Part shown: positions 33,549 to 42,444 of the stretch, piece by piece
How the letters are laid out: every line of letters starts with the position of its first letter
Numbering within the stretch: the stretch's first letter is position 1
Origin: Roseomonas sp. 18066
Lineage (GTDB): Bacteria; Pseudomonadota; Alphaproteobacteria; Acetobacterales; Acetobacteraceae
Reading direction: 5' to 3'
Length of the DNA stretch: 64,000 bases
Assembly (NCBI RefSeq): GCF_902706185.1
Contig: NZ_CACSJM010000002.1
Location: 36,937-100,936 of the forward strand
Position numbers and translations under genes: made by a program
Notes under the pieces: generated by a model
What the model saw: only the letters and a program-made list of their open reading frames with translations
What the model was told of the DNA's origin: nothing
Databases searched by the model: none

Positions 33549-34447
33549 TGCTGGATCCTCAGCCGGGGGTCGAGCACGTCGCGCAGGCCGTCGCCCAGCA
33601 TGTTGAGGCCGAGCACGGTCAGCATCAGGGCGACGCCGGGGATGGCGATGATCCAGGGGGCGTCGCGCATGAAGTCGCGGCCCTCGGCCATGATATTGCC
33701 CCAGGTCGGCGTCGGCGGCACCGCGCCGAGGCCGAGGAAGGACAGCGTGGCTTCCGACAGCACCGCATAGGCGAACAGGAAAGAGAGCTGGACGATCATC
33801 GGCGCCATGGCATTGGGCAGGATATGGTGCCGCAGGATGCGCCAATGGCCGGCGCCGGCGGCGACCGCGGCCTGGACGTATTCCATCTCCCGCAGCACGA
33901 TGACCGAGGCGCGGACGATGCGCGCCGTGCGCGGGATATAGACGATGCCCAGCGCCAGGATGACGTTCATCGTCGACGGGCCGAGCATCGCGGTGACGCC
34001 GATCGCCAGCAGGATCGCCGGGAAGGCCATCAGCGCGTCGTTGATGCGCATCAGGACGTTGTCGACGCGGCGGAAATAGCCGGCGAGCGCGCCGATCAGC
34101 GTGCCAAATACGGCGTTCAGCGCCACCACCGAGATGCCGATGATCACGGAGAGCTGCGCGCCCCAGACCACGCGCGACCACAGGCTGCGGCCGAAATTGT
34201 CGGTGCCCAGCACATAGTCGCCGCCGGGGGGCAGGAACTTGTTGCGCATCGACAGGCGGTTGGGGTCGGCCGTGGTGATCCAGGGCGCGGCGGCGGCCAG
34301 GAAGGCGATGATGCCGAACAGCACCAGCCCGGTCAGGAACAGCCGGTGCCGGAACAGCCGGCGCAGCGCGGCCAGCGCCGGGTGGCGGCGCTTCGGCGCG
34401 CGCTCGGCCAGTTCGGGGGTGGCGGCGATGGGAAGGGCCTCACTCAT
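33545..34447 (-). CDS. Peptide-type ABC permease (DppC-like), system 1
   Basis: A 300-residue permease with about six helices; first at about residues 33-55. DppC features: 'HYVLGTDNFGRSLWSRVVWG'-like segment 'YVLGTDNFGRSLWSRVVWGA', 'MRINDALMAFPAILLAIGVT', the EAA loop 'QAAVAAGAGHWRILRHHILP' and the closing 'LTVLGLNMLGDGLRDVLDPR'. ATG 34447 overlaps the DppB-like gene by eight bases; a GTG- or ATG-led extension to 34474 lies inside that gene. Confidence 0.92.
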   Translation of the reverse strand: MSEALPIAATPELAERAPKRRHPALAALRRLFRHRLFLTGLVLFGIIAFLAAAAPWITTADPNRLSMRNKFLPPGGDYVLGTDNFGRSLWSRVVWGAQLSVIIGISVVALNAVFGTLIGALAGYFRRVDNVLMRINDALMAFPAILLAIGVTAMLGPSTMNVILALGIVYIPRTARIVRASVIVLREMEYVQAAVAAGAGHWRILRHHILPNAMAPMIVQLSFLFAYAVLSEATLSFLGLGAVPPTPTWGNIMAEGRDFMRDAPWIIAIPGVALMLTVLGLNMLGDGLRDVLDPRLRIQQ

Positions 34448-35384
34448 AGCGCACCCGCGGATCCAGCACGGCATAGAGCAGGTCGATGCCGATATTGACG
34501 AGGACGAGGAAGGCGGTGACCAGCAGCAGCCCGCCCTGCACCATCGGATAGTCGCGGTTCAGCACCGCCTGGGTCAGCAGCTGGCCGATGCCGGGGATGG
34601 AGAACAGCGCCTCGGTCACCACCGCGCCCGACAGCAGCAGGCTGATGATGATGCCGACCACCGTGGTGATCGGGATCAGCGCATTGGCCAGCGCATGGCG
34701 GAAGACCACCTGGTGATAGGGCAGGCCCTTGGCGCGGGCGGTGCGGATATAGTCCTGCCGCATCACCTCCAGCATGGTCGAGCGGGTGATGCGCGCCAGC
34801 AGCCCGGCCTGCAGCAGCGCCAGCGAGATCGCCGGCATGGTGACGCTGCGGAACCACCCCCAGGGGTCCTGGGCGAAGGGCACGTAGCCGCCGGTCGGCA
34901 ACCAGCCCAGATGGACGGCGAAGACGATGATCATCACCAGGCCGAGGAAGAAGCTCGGCACCGAGATGCCGATCATGGCGAAGATCATGGCGATCTGGTC
35001 GACCAGCGTGTTCTGCTGCAGCGCGGCGGCGATGCCGCAGAGCAGGCCGATGATCAGCGTCAGCACCAGCGCGTAGGCCGACAGCCCCAGCGTCACCGGC
35101 AGCCGCTCCATCGTCACCGCGAAGACGCCGCGGCCCATCAGGATGGAGCGCCCCAGGTCGCCCTGCAGCAGCCCGCCATACCAATGGAACAGCTGCGCCA
35201 GGAAGGGCTGGTCCAGGCCGAGATCGGCGCGGATCTGCGCCACCTGCTGCGGCGTCGCCGACAGGCCGGCGATGGCGGCCGCCGGGTCGCCCGGGATCAG
35301 CCGCATCATGCCGAAGGTGATCAGGCTGACCAGCAGCAGCACCGGCAAGGCGCTGGCCAGCCGCCGCAGCGCGACGCCCATCAT
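34440..35384 (-). CDS. Peptide-type ABC permease (DppB-like), system 1
   Basis: A 314-residue permease with the DppB N-terminus 'ALPVLLLVSLITFGMMRLIP' followed by 'GDPAAAIAGLSATPQQVAQI', about six helices, and the EAA loop '[20 protein letters not shown]' (about residues 203-222). It ends 'LLYAVLDPRVRYE', standard for the family. Two ATGs in a row (35384 and 35381). 25 bases after the binding protein. Confidence 0.92.
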   Translation of the reverse strand: MMGVALRRLASALPVLLLVSLITFGMMRLIPGDPAAAIAGLSATPQQVAQIRADLGLDQPFLAQLFHWYGGLLQGDLGRSILMGRGVFAVTMERLPVTLGLSAYALVLTLIIGLLCGIAAALQQNTLVDQIAMIFAMIGISVPSFFLGLVMIIVFAVHLGWLPTGGYVPFAQDPWGWFRSVTMPAISLALLQAGLLARITRSTMLEVMRQDYIRTARAKGLPYHQVVFRHALANALIPITTVVGIIISLLLSGAVVTEALFSIPGIGQLLTQAVLNRDYPMVQGGLLLVTAFLVLVNIGIDLLYAVLDPRVRYE

Positions 35385-35409
35385 GGCGCCACGCCCTCAG
35401 CCGCCTCCT

Positions 35410-37008
35410 TCACCGCTCCATCCAGACGTTAGAGAAGCGCGGGATGCGAAATGGACGAAAACCCTTCACCGTGGCCCGCGTCGCCTGCACCTTGGTCAGC
35501 GAGCCGAAGGGATAGGCCAGCGCCCGCTCCATCACCAGCTGCTGCATGCGGGCGAAGGCGGCGTTGCGCTCGGCTTCCGTCGGCTTGGTGTTCATGTCGT
35601 TCCAGGCGGCCTCGACATCCGGGTCGCCGCGGTCGTCGCGCGGGCGGTAGTTGGCGCCGGGGGAGGCCAGGAACTGCATGGTCGCCAGCGCGCCCAGCGC
35701 CGGCTGCGTGCCCCAGCCGGAGTGGAAGAAATGCCACTCGTTGCTGTTGACCTTCTGCGACATCTGCACCGAGGTCGGCCAGTCGACGACGCGCAGCTGC
35801 GCATTGATGCCGGCCGCCTGCATCTGCTGCTGCATCACCAGGGCGGCGTTGTACATCGCCGGATAGTCGCGGTTGGTCAGGATGGTGATCGGCTCGCCCT
35901 TGTAGGGCGACTGCGCCAGGAAGCGCTTGGCCGCGGCGACGTCGTTGACGTTGTAGAACTGCTTGCCGGCATCCGTGTAGCTCGGCTGGTTCGGGAACTG
36001 GAAGCCGACATTGAGGCGGAAATTGCCGTCGGTCGCGGCATCCATGATGTCCTCGGCGCCGAGCGCCGCCTGCACCGCGCGGCGGAAGTTCAGGTTGTCG
36101 GTGGGCGGCGTCGCGGTGTTGGGCAGGGCGATCTGGATCCACCAGTTCTCCAGCGGCAGCACGGTGACGTTGCGGTTGGCGCGCAGCGCGGCGACCGCCT
36201 TGGTGGGCACGTCCTCGACGCCCTGCAGCTCGCCGGTCTCGAGGCCGGCGACGCGGGCCGAGGCCTCGGTCACGATGCGGAAGGTCACCGTGTCGAGGCA
36301 GGCCTGCTTGTAGCCGCCGAAGCCGGTCGCCTGCTCATAGGCGGTATTGGGCTTGTAGCCGTCATAGCGGCCGAGCCGGGCCTGGGCGCCGGGGGTGAAT
36401 TCCAGCAGCCGGAAAGGCCCGGTGCCAATGGGGCGCAGCTGCTGCGGCGCGTCATCCTTGTGCTCGGCGGGGATGATGACGATGGGGACACTGAAAGAAG
36501 AAAGCGCCTCGATGAAGGTCGGCTGCACCACCTTCATGCGGATGACGAAGGTCGCCGCATCCGGCGCCTCCCAGCGGTCGACATTGTCCAGCGTGCTGCG
36601 CTGCAACCCGATCCGCTTGTAGCGGTCGAAGGAGGCGACGACATCGGCCGAGGTCATCGGCTTGCCGTTGTGGAAGGTGACGCCGCTGCGCAGCGTGAAG
36701 GTATAGGTCAGGTGGTCGTCGGATTCGACCATCTTCTCGGCCAGCTCGAGGATCGGCCGGTTGTTCTCGTCGCGCGTCACCAGCGATTCGTAGATGTTCA
36801 TCGCGATGTTGCGGGTGGAGATGGTGCTGGACGTCATCTGGTCCAGGCTGTTGACATTGGCCTCCTGGCCGAAGACCAGGTCGCCGCCGCGCTGCGGGCA
36901 TTGGAAGGGGGCGGCGGCGGCCGGCGTCGCGGCGAGCCCCGCCGCCAAGACCAAGCCCGCGATCCCGAAGGACGCAGGGCCGCAGGACGCCAGCAAGGAT
37001 CGCTGCAT
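35410..37008 (-). CDS. Family 5 extracellular solute-binding protein, system 1
   Basis: A 532-residue periplasmic binding protein. Signal peptide residues 1-33 ('FGIAGLVLAAGLAATPAAAA'). The SBP5 signature is spread over 'GGDLVFGQEANVNSLDQMTS', 'DDHLTYTFTLRSGVTFHNGK' (about residues 98-117) and 'IGTGPFRLLEFTPGAQARLG'. It delivers the ligand to the two permeases. First gene of a six-gene operon that ends with a deacylase, so the ligand may be an N-acyl amino acid or short peptide rather than an ordinary dipeptide. Its closest relatives in the window are the three binding proteins of system 2, but it differs clearly from them at the C-terminus. A TTGACG (37080-37085, minus strand) is a possible -35. 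Confidence 0.9.
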   Translation of the reverse strand: MQRSLLASCGPASFGIAGLVLAAGLAATPAAAAPFQCPQRGGDLVFGQEANVNSLDQMTSSTISTRNIAMNIYESLVTRDENNRPILELAEKMVESDDHLTYTFTLRSGVTFHNGKPMTSADVVASFDRYKRIGLQRSTLDNVDRWEAPDAATFVIRMKVVQPTFIEALSSFSVPIVIIPAEHKDDAPQQLRPIGTGPFRLLEFTPGAQARLGRYDGYKPNTAYEQATGFGGYKQACLDTVTFRIVTEASARVAGLETGELQGVEDVPTKAVAALRANRNVTVLPLENWWIQIALPNTATPPTDNLNFRRAVQAALGAEDIMDAATDGNFRLNVGFQFPNQPSYTDAGKQFYNVNDVAAAKRFLAQSPYKGEPITILTNRDYPAMYNAALVMQQQMQAAGINAQLRVVDWPTSVQMSQKVNSNEWHFFHSGWGTQPALGALATMQFLASPGANYRPRDDRGDPDVEAAWNDMNTKPTEAERNAAFARMQQLVMERALAYPFGSLTKVQATRATVKGFRPFRIPRFSNVWMER

Positions 37009-37099
37009 CGCGAGAATCCCCAGTTGTTTCGTCGTTTCTTTTGAAGCCTCGGGGCAAGCTTCGAAGCAGGGCGTTGCGCCGTCAATCCTATTTCATGTT

Positions 37100-39292
37100 T
37101 CAACCGATGAAGCGGCGCAGCACGTTCAGCAGCAGCCGGCTGACCGGGCCGTCGAAGCCGTCGTCGCGCCACAGGCTGCCGCAGAAGGTGATGGAGCCGA
37201 CGGCGAAGACCGCGCCGCCGCCGGGGGTCTCGAAATAGGCGAGCTCGCCGCGCTTCAGCGCCTCGGGCGGCTCGCCGGAGACGGTGGCCAGATGCGACAG
37301 CAGCTCTTCCGGAACGGTGACGAAGGAGGATGGCGGCTCGACCGAGCGGGCCAGCACCACCGTCCCCGGCGGCGAGCCCAGCGCCGCATCGGCGCGGTCG
37401 AGCTCGAAGCCTGCCGCACCGCCGCCCGACAGCCCGTAATCGCCGATCTTCTCCTCGTCGACACCATCGAAGACCCAGGCGAATTCCGGCGTCAGCCCGG
37501 CCTCGATGCGGCGGTAATAGGTGCCCTCGAACAGCCCCTGCGCGGAGAAGCCGACGCCGGCCAGCGCCTGGGGCGGCCGCCGGTTGCGCCGCCACAGCCC
37601 GCCATAGGCGCCGTCCAGCTGGTGGTAGTATTCGCCCGGATCGGCGGCCCAGGCGCGGATGCCGCCCTCGGCGCGGCGCAGCTCGATCATGCCGGGCAGC
37701 TCCGGCACGCAGGCGATGCGCCAGTAGAAGCCGTTGCCGCCCAGATACACCATCTTTCCGCCCGACGCGGTGAAGGCGCCCAGCGCGTCCAGCGTCTGCG
37801 AGGTATGATATTCGGGATGCGATCCGGTCAGCACGACGTTGTACGGCGCAACCAACCCGACGCCTTCCTCGTGCAGGTCCTCGTCGGTGACGACGTCGAA
37901 GTCGATGCCCTGCGCCTCCAGCCAGGCCAGCAGATGGGTGTCGGCCGGGTAGTGCCGCAGCCCGGAGCCCCGCGCGTCGTTGAACGTCAGGAAACCTGGC
38001 CGCATGGTCAGCATCGGCCGCAGCCGCGAGGAGAAGGCGATGCCGGTATTGTCCGGATGCCGGTTGTAGGTCGAGCGGCCATAGAGCGGAAAATCATCCG
38101 GGTTGTGCGGATAGGCGCCCCAGGCGGCGACGCGGGCGCGGTAGGCGGCGTCGGCATTGCCGCGCGAATGATTGGCATAGGCCTGGTAGGTGAAGGTCGA
38201 GGCCAGGAAGGCGACCTTCGCCCGCGGCTTCTCCCCCCGCGCCGGCAGCACGTAGAACGGCAAGAAATCCTCGCCGCCGGCGCAGGTCAGCCGCAGGGCA
38301 TAGGCGCCGCTCTGCAGCCCGTCGGGGATGCGGAACAGGAAGTCGGATTGCCAGCCGCAATCGCCCAGGTCGTCGGCGTGGAAATGGATGGCGGCATAGT
38401 CGCGCGGCGCATGGCGCCAGCACATTTCTTCCCCCGACCAGCGGGCGCCGACCACGGCCCGCGTCGGCACGTTCAGCAGCCGCCCGTGGCAGGCCTGGGG
38501 GCCGGTATCCAGCACCGTCTGGCTGGCGATGCCCGCGGAGAAGTCCCACAGCGCCAGGGGCGATGGCGGGTTGTCCAGCGGGCGCGGCCAGGTCTCGCGA
38601 TGGCCGGGGAACACCGCGGGGTCCTCCAGCTTGCCGGTGAAGTGGCGGACGAGCGTCCCCCCTTCCCGCTCGGCGGCCACCAGGAACTCGCCGCCGCCGG
38701 CGACCGGGAGAAAGCCGTGCAGGGATTCGCGCAGCACCACGGTGCCGCCGCTGGCCGGGTTCACCGGCACCTGGCCGAGCCAGAGGCAGCCGGCCTCGGC
38801 ATCCAGCGACAGCCACAGCCGGTACCAGCCGCGCGCCGCGACCGGCACGCCCGTGGCGATCTCCCGCACCGCGCCATCCTGCGCCAGCCGCGCCACCGCC
38901 CCCTGCGGCCCGAGCGCCAGGGTGACGCGGCGGCCGCCCTGCGCCTCGCTGAGCAGCGCCGCCGGCGCCTTGGGCACCGCGCCGGCCCAGGCCAGCACCG
39001 TCCAGGTCACCGCCCCCGGGCCGCGCCGCGGGCCGGAGGGGATGACGGCGCAGGAGCCCAGCGCGATCGGCTGGTGCCTTCCCTGGAACTCGGCGTCGAA
39101 TGTTGCAGAAAGATCGTCGAAGCGAATCCCCGGCCCCGCCGGGTTGGGATCGCCGCTGATCACCCGCAGCAGCCGCGCGCGGTAGCGGGCGCCGGAGGGC
39201 ACGCTGACCTGCACGGCGAGGGACTCGCCCGGCCGGCGGGAGAAGCGGTCGAGATAGCCGGTGATGGGCAGCTCGCGCGGCGCGGCGGTCAT
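37100..39292 (-). CDS. N,N-dimethylformamidase-type large (beta) subunit
   Basis: About 730 residues. The N-terminus 'LPITGYLDRFSRRPGESLAV', the central jelly-roll-like segment ('AGGGEFLVAAEREGGTLVRH') and the long C-terminal catalytic part ('KVAFLASTFTYQAYANHSRG', 'YNRHPDNTGIAFSSRLRPML', 'DEDLHEEGVGLVAPYNVVLT', 'GSHPEYHTSQTLDALGAF', 'MVYLGGNGFYWRI') match DmfA2-like proteins, where iron-bound tyrosines and a Glu act in amide hydrolysis. The small subunit (DmfA1) is not encoded nearby. Whether it acts on dimethylformamide or another N-substituted amide is unknown. Start chosen at ATG 39292; ATG 39346 adds 18 residues. Divergent from the class II aldolase gene. Confidence 0.82.
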   Translation of the reverse strand: MTAAPRELPITGYLDRFSRRPGESLAVQVSVPSGARYRARLLRVISGDPNPAGPGIRFDDLSATFDAEFQGRHQPIALGSCAVIPSGPRRGPGAVTWTVLAWAGAVPKAPAALLSEAQGGRRVTLALGPQGAVARLAQDGAVREIATGVPVAARGWYRLWLSLDAEAGCLWLGQVPVNPASGGTVVLRESLHGFLPVAGGGEFLVAAEREGGTLVRHFTGKLEDPAVFPGHRETWPRPLDNPPSPLALWDFSAGIASQTVLDTGPQACHGRLLNVPTRAVVGARWSGEEMCWRHAPRDYAAIHFHADDLGDCGWQSDFLFRIPDGLQSGAYALRLTCAGGEDFLPFYVLPARGEKPRAKVAFLASTFTYQAYANHSRGNADAAYRARVAAWGAYPHNPDDFPLYGRSTYNRHPDNTGIAFSSRLRPMLTMRPGFLTFNDARGSGLRHYPADTHLLAWLEAQGIDFDVVTDEDLHEEGVGLVAPYNVVLTGSHPEYHTSQTLDALGAFTASGGKMVYLGGNGFYWRIACVPELPGMIELRRAEGGIRAWAADPGEYYHQLDGAYGGLWRRNRRPPQALAGVGFSAQGLFEGTYYRRIEAGLTPEFAWVFDGVDEEKIGDYGLSGGGAAGFELDRADAALGSPPGTVVLARSVEPPSSFVTVPEELLSHLATVSGEPPEALKRGELAYFETPGGGAVFAVGSITFCGSLWRDDGFDGPVSRLLLNVLRRFIG

Positions 39293-39354
39293 GCGGCGCG
39301 GCAACCCATGCTGCGGTGCGGGGGAAGGCGCATGCGCGGTCTCCATCGTCGGCA

Positions 39355-39376
39355 GGGCTGCAGTCTTGCCCAGCGC
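39355..39376 (+). repeat. Direct repeat 1 in the amidase/aldolase divergent region
   Basis: GGGCTGCAGTCTTGCCCAGC followed by GC; closely matches the second copy at 39468-39488 (one base shorter, two or three differences). Together they flank the start region of the divergent genes and could be paired operator sites. Confidence 0.4.
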
Positions 39377-39467
39377 TTCCGGTTCTGAAAGCCCCCCTCC
39401 GGAAAACACCTGTCTTCGCCTCGCGCTTTCGGGTCGCTGCGGGAACGCACTGGTCAGCGGCGCGCCA

Positions 39468-39488
39468 GGGGTGCAGTCTGGCCAGCGC
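39468..39488 (+). repeat. Direct repeat 2 in the amidase/aldolase divergent region
   Basis: GGGGTGCAGTCTGGCCAGCG followed by C, 113 bases after copy 1 and 19 bases before the aldolase ATG. Both copies are preceded by CA. Confidence 0.4.
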
Positions 39489-39506
39489 ACAGAGCGAGGC
39501 GCGGAC

Positions 39507-40271
39507 ATGAGCGTGGCCATCCAGAACCTCACCAGCAGCGCGGCCGAAGAGCAGGAATGGGCGCTGCGCTGCGACATGGCGGCGGTGTTCCGCGTCGCGG
39601 CAAGGCTCGGCTGGAACGAGCAGATCGGCAACCACAACAGCCTGATGCTGCCGGGCGAAGGGCCGCCGCGCTTCCTGATCAATCCGCGCGGCTACCTGTT
39701 CCAGGAGCTGCGGGCCAGCGACCTGATCGTCTGCGACCTCGACGGCCGCGTGCTGCAGGGCAGCGGCGAGCTGCGCAAGGTCGCCTTCCACATCCATGCG
39801 CGGATCCATGTGCAGAATCCGGGGGCGGCCTGCGTCATCCATGTGCATCCGCGCTGGCTGACCGCGCTGTCGCTGCTGCGCGACACCGAGCTCGCGCTGT
39901 CGCACCACAACAACCTGCTGCTGAACGACCGCATCGTCTATGACCATGAGGGCGACGAGCCGGTGCACCAGAACACCGAGGGCGACCGCATCGCGGCGCT
40001 GATGGCCGACAAGACGGTGATGGTGATGCGCGGCCATGGCGTCACCGTGGTGGGCCCCCGGGTCGAGGACGCCTTCGACGAATGCTATTTCGCCGAGCGC
40101 ACGGCGATGGTGCAGCTGACCGCGCTGCAGACCGGCCAGCCGCTGCACCGCCTGCCGGACGGGCTGCGGCGCAAGCACCACGGCCCCTGGGGCGACAAGG
40201 TCGATGCCCGGCTGCACCTGGACGCCTGGCGCCGCATCCTCGACCGCGAGGAGCCGGCCTACAAGGAATAG
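39507..40271 (+). CDS. Class II aldolase/adducin family protein
   Basis: A 254-residue protein. Family elements: 'RVAARLGWNEQIGNHNSLML' (about residues 28-47), the phosphate-loop-like 'FLINPRGYLFQELRASDLIV', zinc ligands His-x-His in 'ACVIHVHPRWLTALSLL' (about 110-126) and a later His in 'MVMRGHGVTVVGPRVEDAFD'. Enzymes of this family cleave or epimerise sugar phosphates, or act as decarboxylases; the subgroup without a sugar operon is poorly defined. GAGG is seven bases before ATG 39507. The only metabolic neighbour is the divergent amidase. Confidence 0.85.
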   Translation: MSVAIQNLTSSAAEEQEWALRCDMAAVFRVAARLGWNEQIGNHNSLMLPGEGPPRFLINPRGYLFQELRASDLIVCDLDGRVLQGSGELRKVAFHIHARIHVQNPGAACVIHVHPRWLTALSLLRDTELALSHHNNLLLNDRIVYDHEGDEPVHQNTEGDRIAALMADKTVMVMRGHGVTVVGPRVEDAFDECYFAERTAMVQLTALQTGQPLHRLPDGLRRKHHGPWGDKVDARLHLDAWRRILDREEPAYKE

Positions 40272-40275
40272 CGCC

Positions 40276-40824
40276 TCAGCCGGCCTGCCATTCGCGGATG
40301 CCCTGGATCGGCCAGAGCAGCATCAGCACGTTCAGCGTCAGGTTGTCGCGGATGGCATAGAGGGCCAGCAGCTCGAAGAAGACACCCAGGGCCAGGGTGA
40401 CCTTCCAGGGCAGCCGGGCCGCGAGCGCGAAGCCCAGCAGCATCCAGCCCAGGTCGGCTAGCGAGTTCAGCACGCTGTCCCCCTGGTAGCCGGCGGCCAG
40501 CGTCGCCTCGCGGTAGCGGTCGATCACCATCGGCGTGTTCTCGGCCACCTCCCAGGCGGCCTCGACCAGGCTGGCGACCACCATTCGGGCACCGACCGTC
40601 CAGCCGGGCCGCAGCCAGGCCAGCGCGGCATAAAACAGCAGCCCGTGGATGATGTGGCTCGGGGTGTACCAGTCGGCGATATGCTGGGAATTGCCCGGCC
40701 CGTCGGCGCGGCCATACCAGAGCAGCACCTCGCCGCAGGTGCAGATCGGCACCCTTCCCATGGCCAGCAGCACCGCGGCCATGACGACAGCGATGCCCAG
40801 CACCGCCAGCATGGGGCGCCTCAT
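40276..40824 (-). CDS. DUF2585 (UPF0314) membrane protein
   Basis: A 182-residue protein with about four to five membrane helices. The diagnostic segment is 'VPICTCGEVLLWYGRADGPG' followed by 'NSQHIADWYTPSHIIHGLLF' (about residues 22-61), with a conserved Cys-x-Cys and many His. 'SLVEAAWEVAENTPMVIDRY' and the end 'NVLMLLWPIQGIREWQ' are also typical. The family is found almost only in alphaproteobacteria; function unknown. Start at ATG 40824; the longer frame is rejected because it adds a charged, non-conserved stretch. Ends four bases from the convergent aldolase. Confidence 0.88.
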   Translation of the reverse strand: MRRPMLAVLGIAVVMAAVLLAMGRVPICTCGEVLLWYGRADGPGNSQHIADWYTPSHIIHGLLFYAALAWLRPGWTVGARMVVASLVEAAWEVAENTPMVIDRYREATLAAGYQGDSVLNSLADLGWMLLGFALAARLPWKVTLALGVFFELLALYAIRDNLTLNVLMLLWPIQGIREWQAG

Positions 40825-40985
40825 GCGCGCCGCCTTGGGGCAGAGAGCGCGGGCGCGTAAGTTGCCCCCCCTTCGCATCGCTTCAGGACCGGCTGCATGT
40901 CTTTCCCTCCTGCCTCGACCCCGTGCCTGGCTCCCTCCGGTTACAGCCCGCGCGCCGCTGGCCTGCAAGCCGCGGCGTCCTGAAC

Positions 40986-42287
40986 ATGCCGATACCCCGC
41001 ATCATCTGGACGGCGCCGACCGCGCCGATCCTGCTGGCGGCCCTGCTGGCCCCCGCCATCGCCGTGCTGCAATCCAAGGCCATGGCGCCGATCGGGCTGG
41101 TCGCCCTGGTCGCCGCCGTGCTGCTGGCCCGGCGCGAGAGCGGCCGCTGGCCCTGGCCGCTGCGCGCCGGCGCCGGGCTGACCCCCGGCCAGGCGGCGCT
41201 CGGCCTTGGGCTGCTGCTCGGGCTCTGGGGCGCCGCCTCGGCCGCCTGGGCGCCGGAGCCGGCCCGCGCCCTGAAGGACGGTCTCTCCTTTGCAGGACTT
41301 GTTTTCCTGGCCGCCGCCGCTGCCCGGGCGGTCGCGCAGAGCGGCCCCGAGGCGCGCGCGCCCCTGCCCTATGCGCTCGCGGCCGGGCTGTTCCTCGGCC
41401 TCGGGCTGGCGCTGGCCGACCACCTGTCGGGCTCGATGATCCGGGCGGCGGTGCGCGGCATCGCCGAGCCGACGCCGCAGCTGGCCTTCGGGCTGAAGCC
41501 GGCGGCCTCGGTCATGGCGCTGCTGCTGCCGCTGCTGGCCGCCACCCCCTGGCGCCCGGCCCTGCGCCTCGGCCTGCCGCTGCTGGGCGGCCTGCTTCTG
41601 CTGGCCATCCCCGGCGACACCGCGCGGATCGCCGTGGTGGCGGGCCTGGCCGCCGCCGGGCTGGCGGCGCTGCTGCAGCGCTGGGCGCCGGGGCGGCTGG
41701 CGGCGGTGGTCGGGCTGGCGCTGGCCGCCATCATCCTGGCGACGCCGCCGCTGCTGCCGACGCTGCTGGACAAGGTGGCCCCGGTCGCCGAGCGGCTGCC
41801 GCCCTCGGCCATCCACCGCCTGGTCATCTGGCATTTCGGCGCCGAGCGGGCGGCGGAGAAGCCGCTGCTCGGCTGGGGCATGGAGGCCTCCCGCGCGCTG
41901 CCCGGCGGCGACGACCGGCCGGAGGCCGGGCGCCTGGCCGCCATCGGCGTCACCAGCCAGGGCCTGCGCGACTGGTTCGCCGCCCCGCATGTGAAGCTGA
42001 TGCCGCTGCACCCGCATAACGGCCCGCTGCAGCTGAAGCTGGAGCTCGGCGCGGTGGGCAGCCTGCTGGCCGCCGGGGCGGTGATGCTGCTGGCGATGCA
42101 GGCCGGACTGCTGCGCCTCGGCGCCGGTCCGCTGGGCATGCTGGTCTCGGGATTCGTCACCTTTCTCGCCAGCTTCGGCGCCTGGCAGGGCTGGTGGCTG
42201 TGCAGCCTGGCCCTGGCCGTGGTGCTGGCCCAGGCCCTGCAGGACGCGCCGCAGGAGAACCATCAGAAACCCGCGAGACAACCATAG
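40986..42287 (+). CDS. O-antigen ligase-like (Wzy/WaaL) membrane protein
   Basis: A 433-residue protein with about ten to twelve membrane helices. The large periplasmic loop at about residues 265-345 carries 'AIHRLVIWHFGAERAAEKPL' then 'LGWGMEAS' and the His-containing 'MPLHPHNGPLQLKLELGAVG', the hallmark of the ligase/polymerase (Wzy_C) domain. It would join or polymerise lipid-linked glycans on the periplasmic side. ATG 40986 has no clear ribosome site; a GTG at 40923 is an alternative. It stands before the GH8 glucanase, suggesting a surface-polysaccharide locus. Confidence 0.82.
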   Translation: MPIPRIIWTAPTAPILLAALLAPAIAVLQSKAMAPIGLVALVAAVLLARRESGRWPWPLRAGAGLTPGQAALGLGLLLGLWGAASAAWAPEPARALKDGLSFAGLVFLAAAAARAVAQSGPEARAPLPYALAAGLFLGLGLALADHLSGSMIRAAVRGIAEPTPQLAFGLKPAASVMALLLPLLAATPWRPALRLGLPLLGGLLLLAIPGDTARIAVVAGLAAAGLAALLQRWAPGRLAAVVGLALAAIILATPPLLPTLLDKVAPVAERLPPSAIHRLVIWHFGAERAAEKPLLGWGMEASRALPGGDDRPEAGRLAAIGVTSQGLRDWFAAPHVKLMPLHPHNGPLQLKLELGAVGSLLAAGAVMLLAMQAGLLRLGAGPLGMLVSGFVTFLASFGAWQGWWLCSLALAVVLAQALQDAPQENHQKPARQP

Positions 42288-42444
42288 GTTGCTGCCCGAT
42301 TTCCGAAAAACCCCTGCAACTGGGGCGAAAACGGCATTTTTCGCGGGGTGCGCACAAAGGCTTGTGCTCGCATAGGATGCAACGGTAAACGAGTTGCTAT
42401 CAGAGCGCCGCGGAATCGATCCGGGGCACACGCGAGGACAAACC

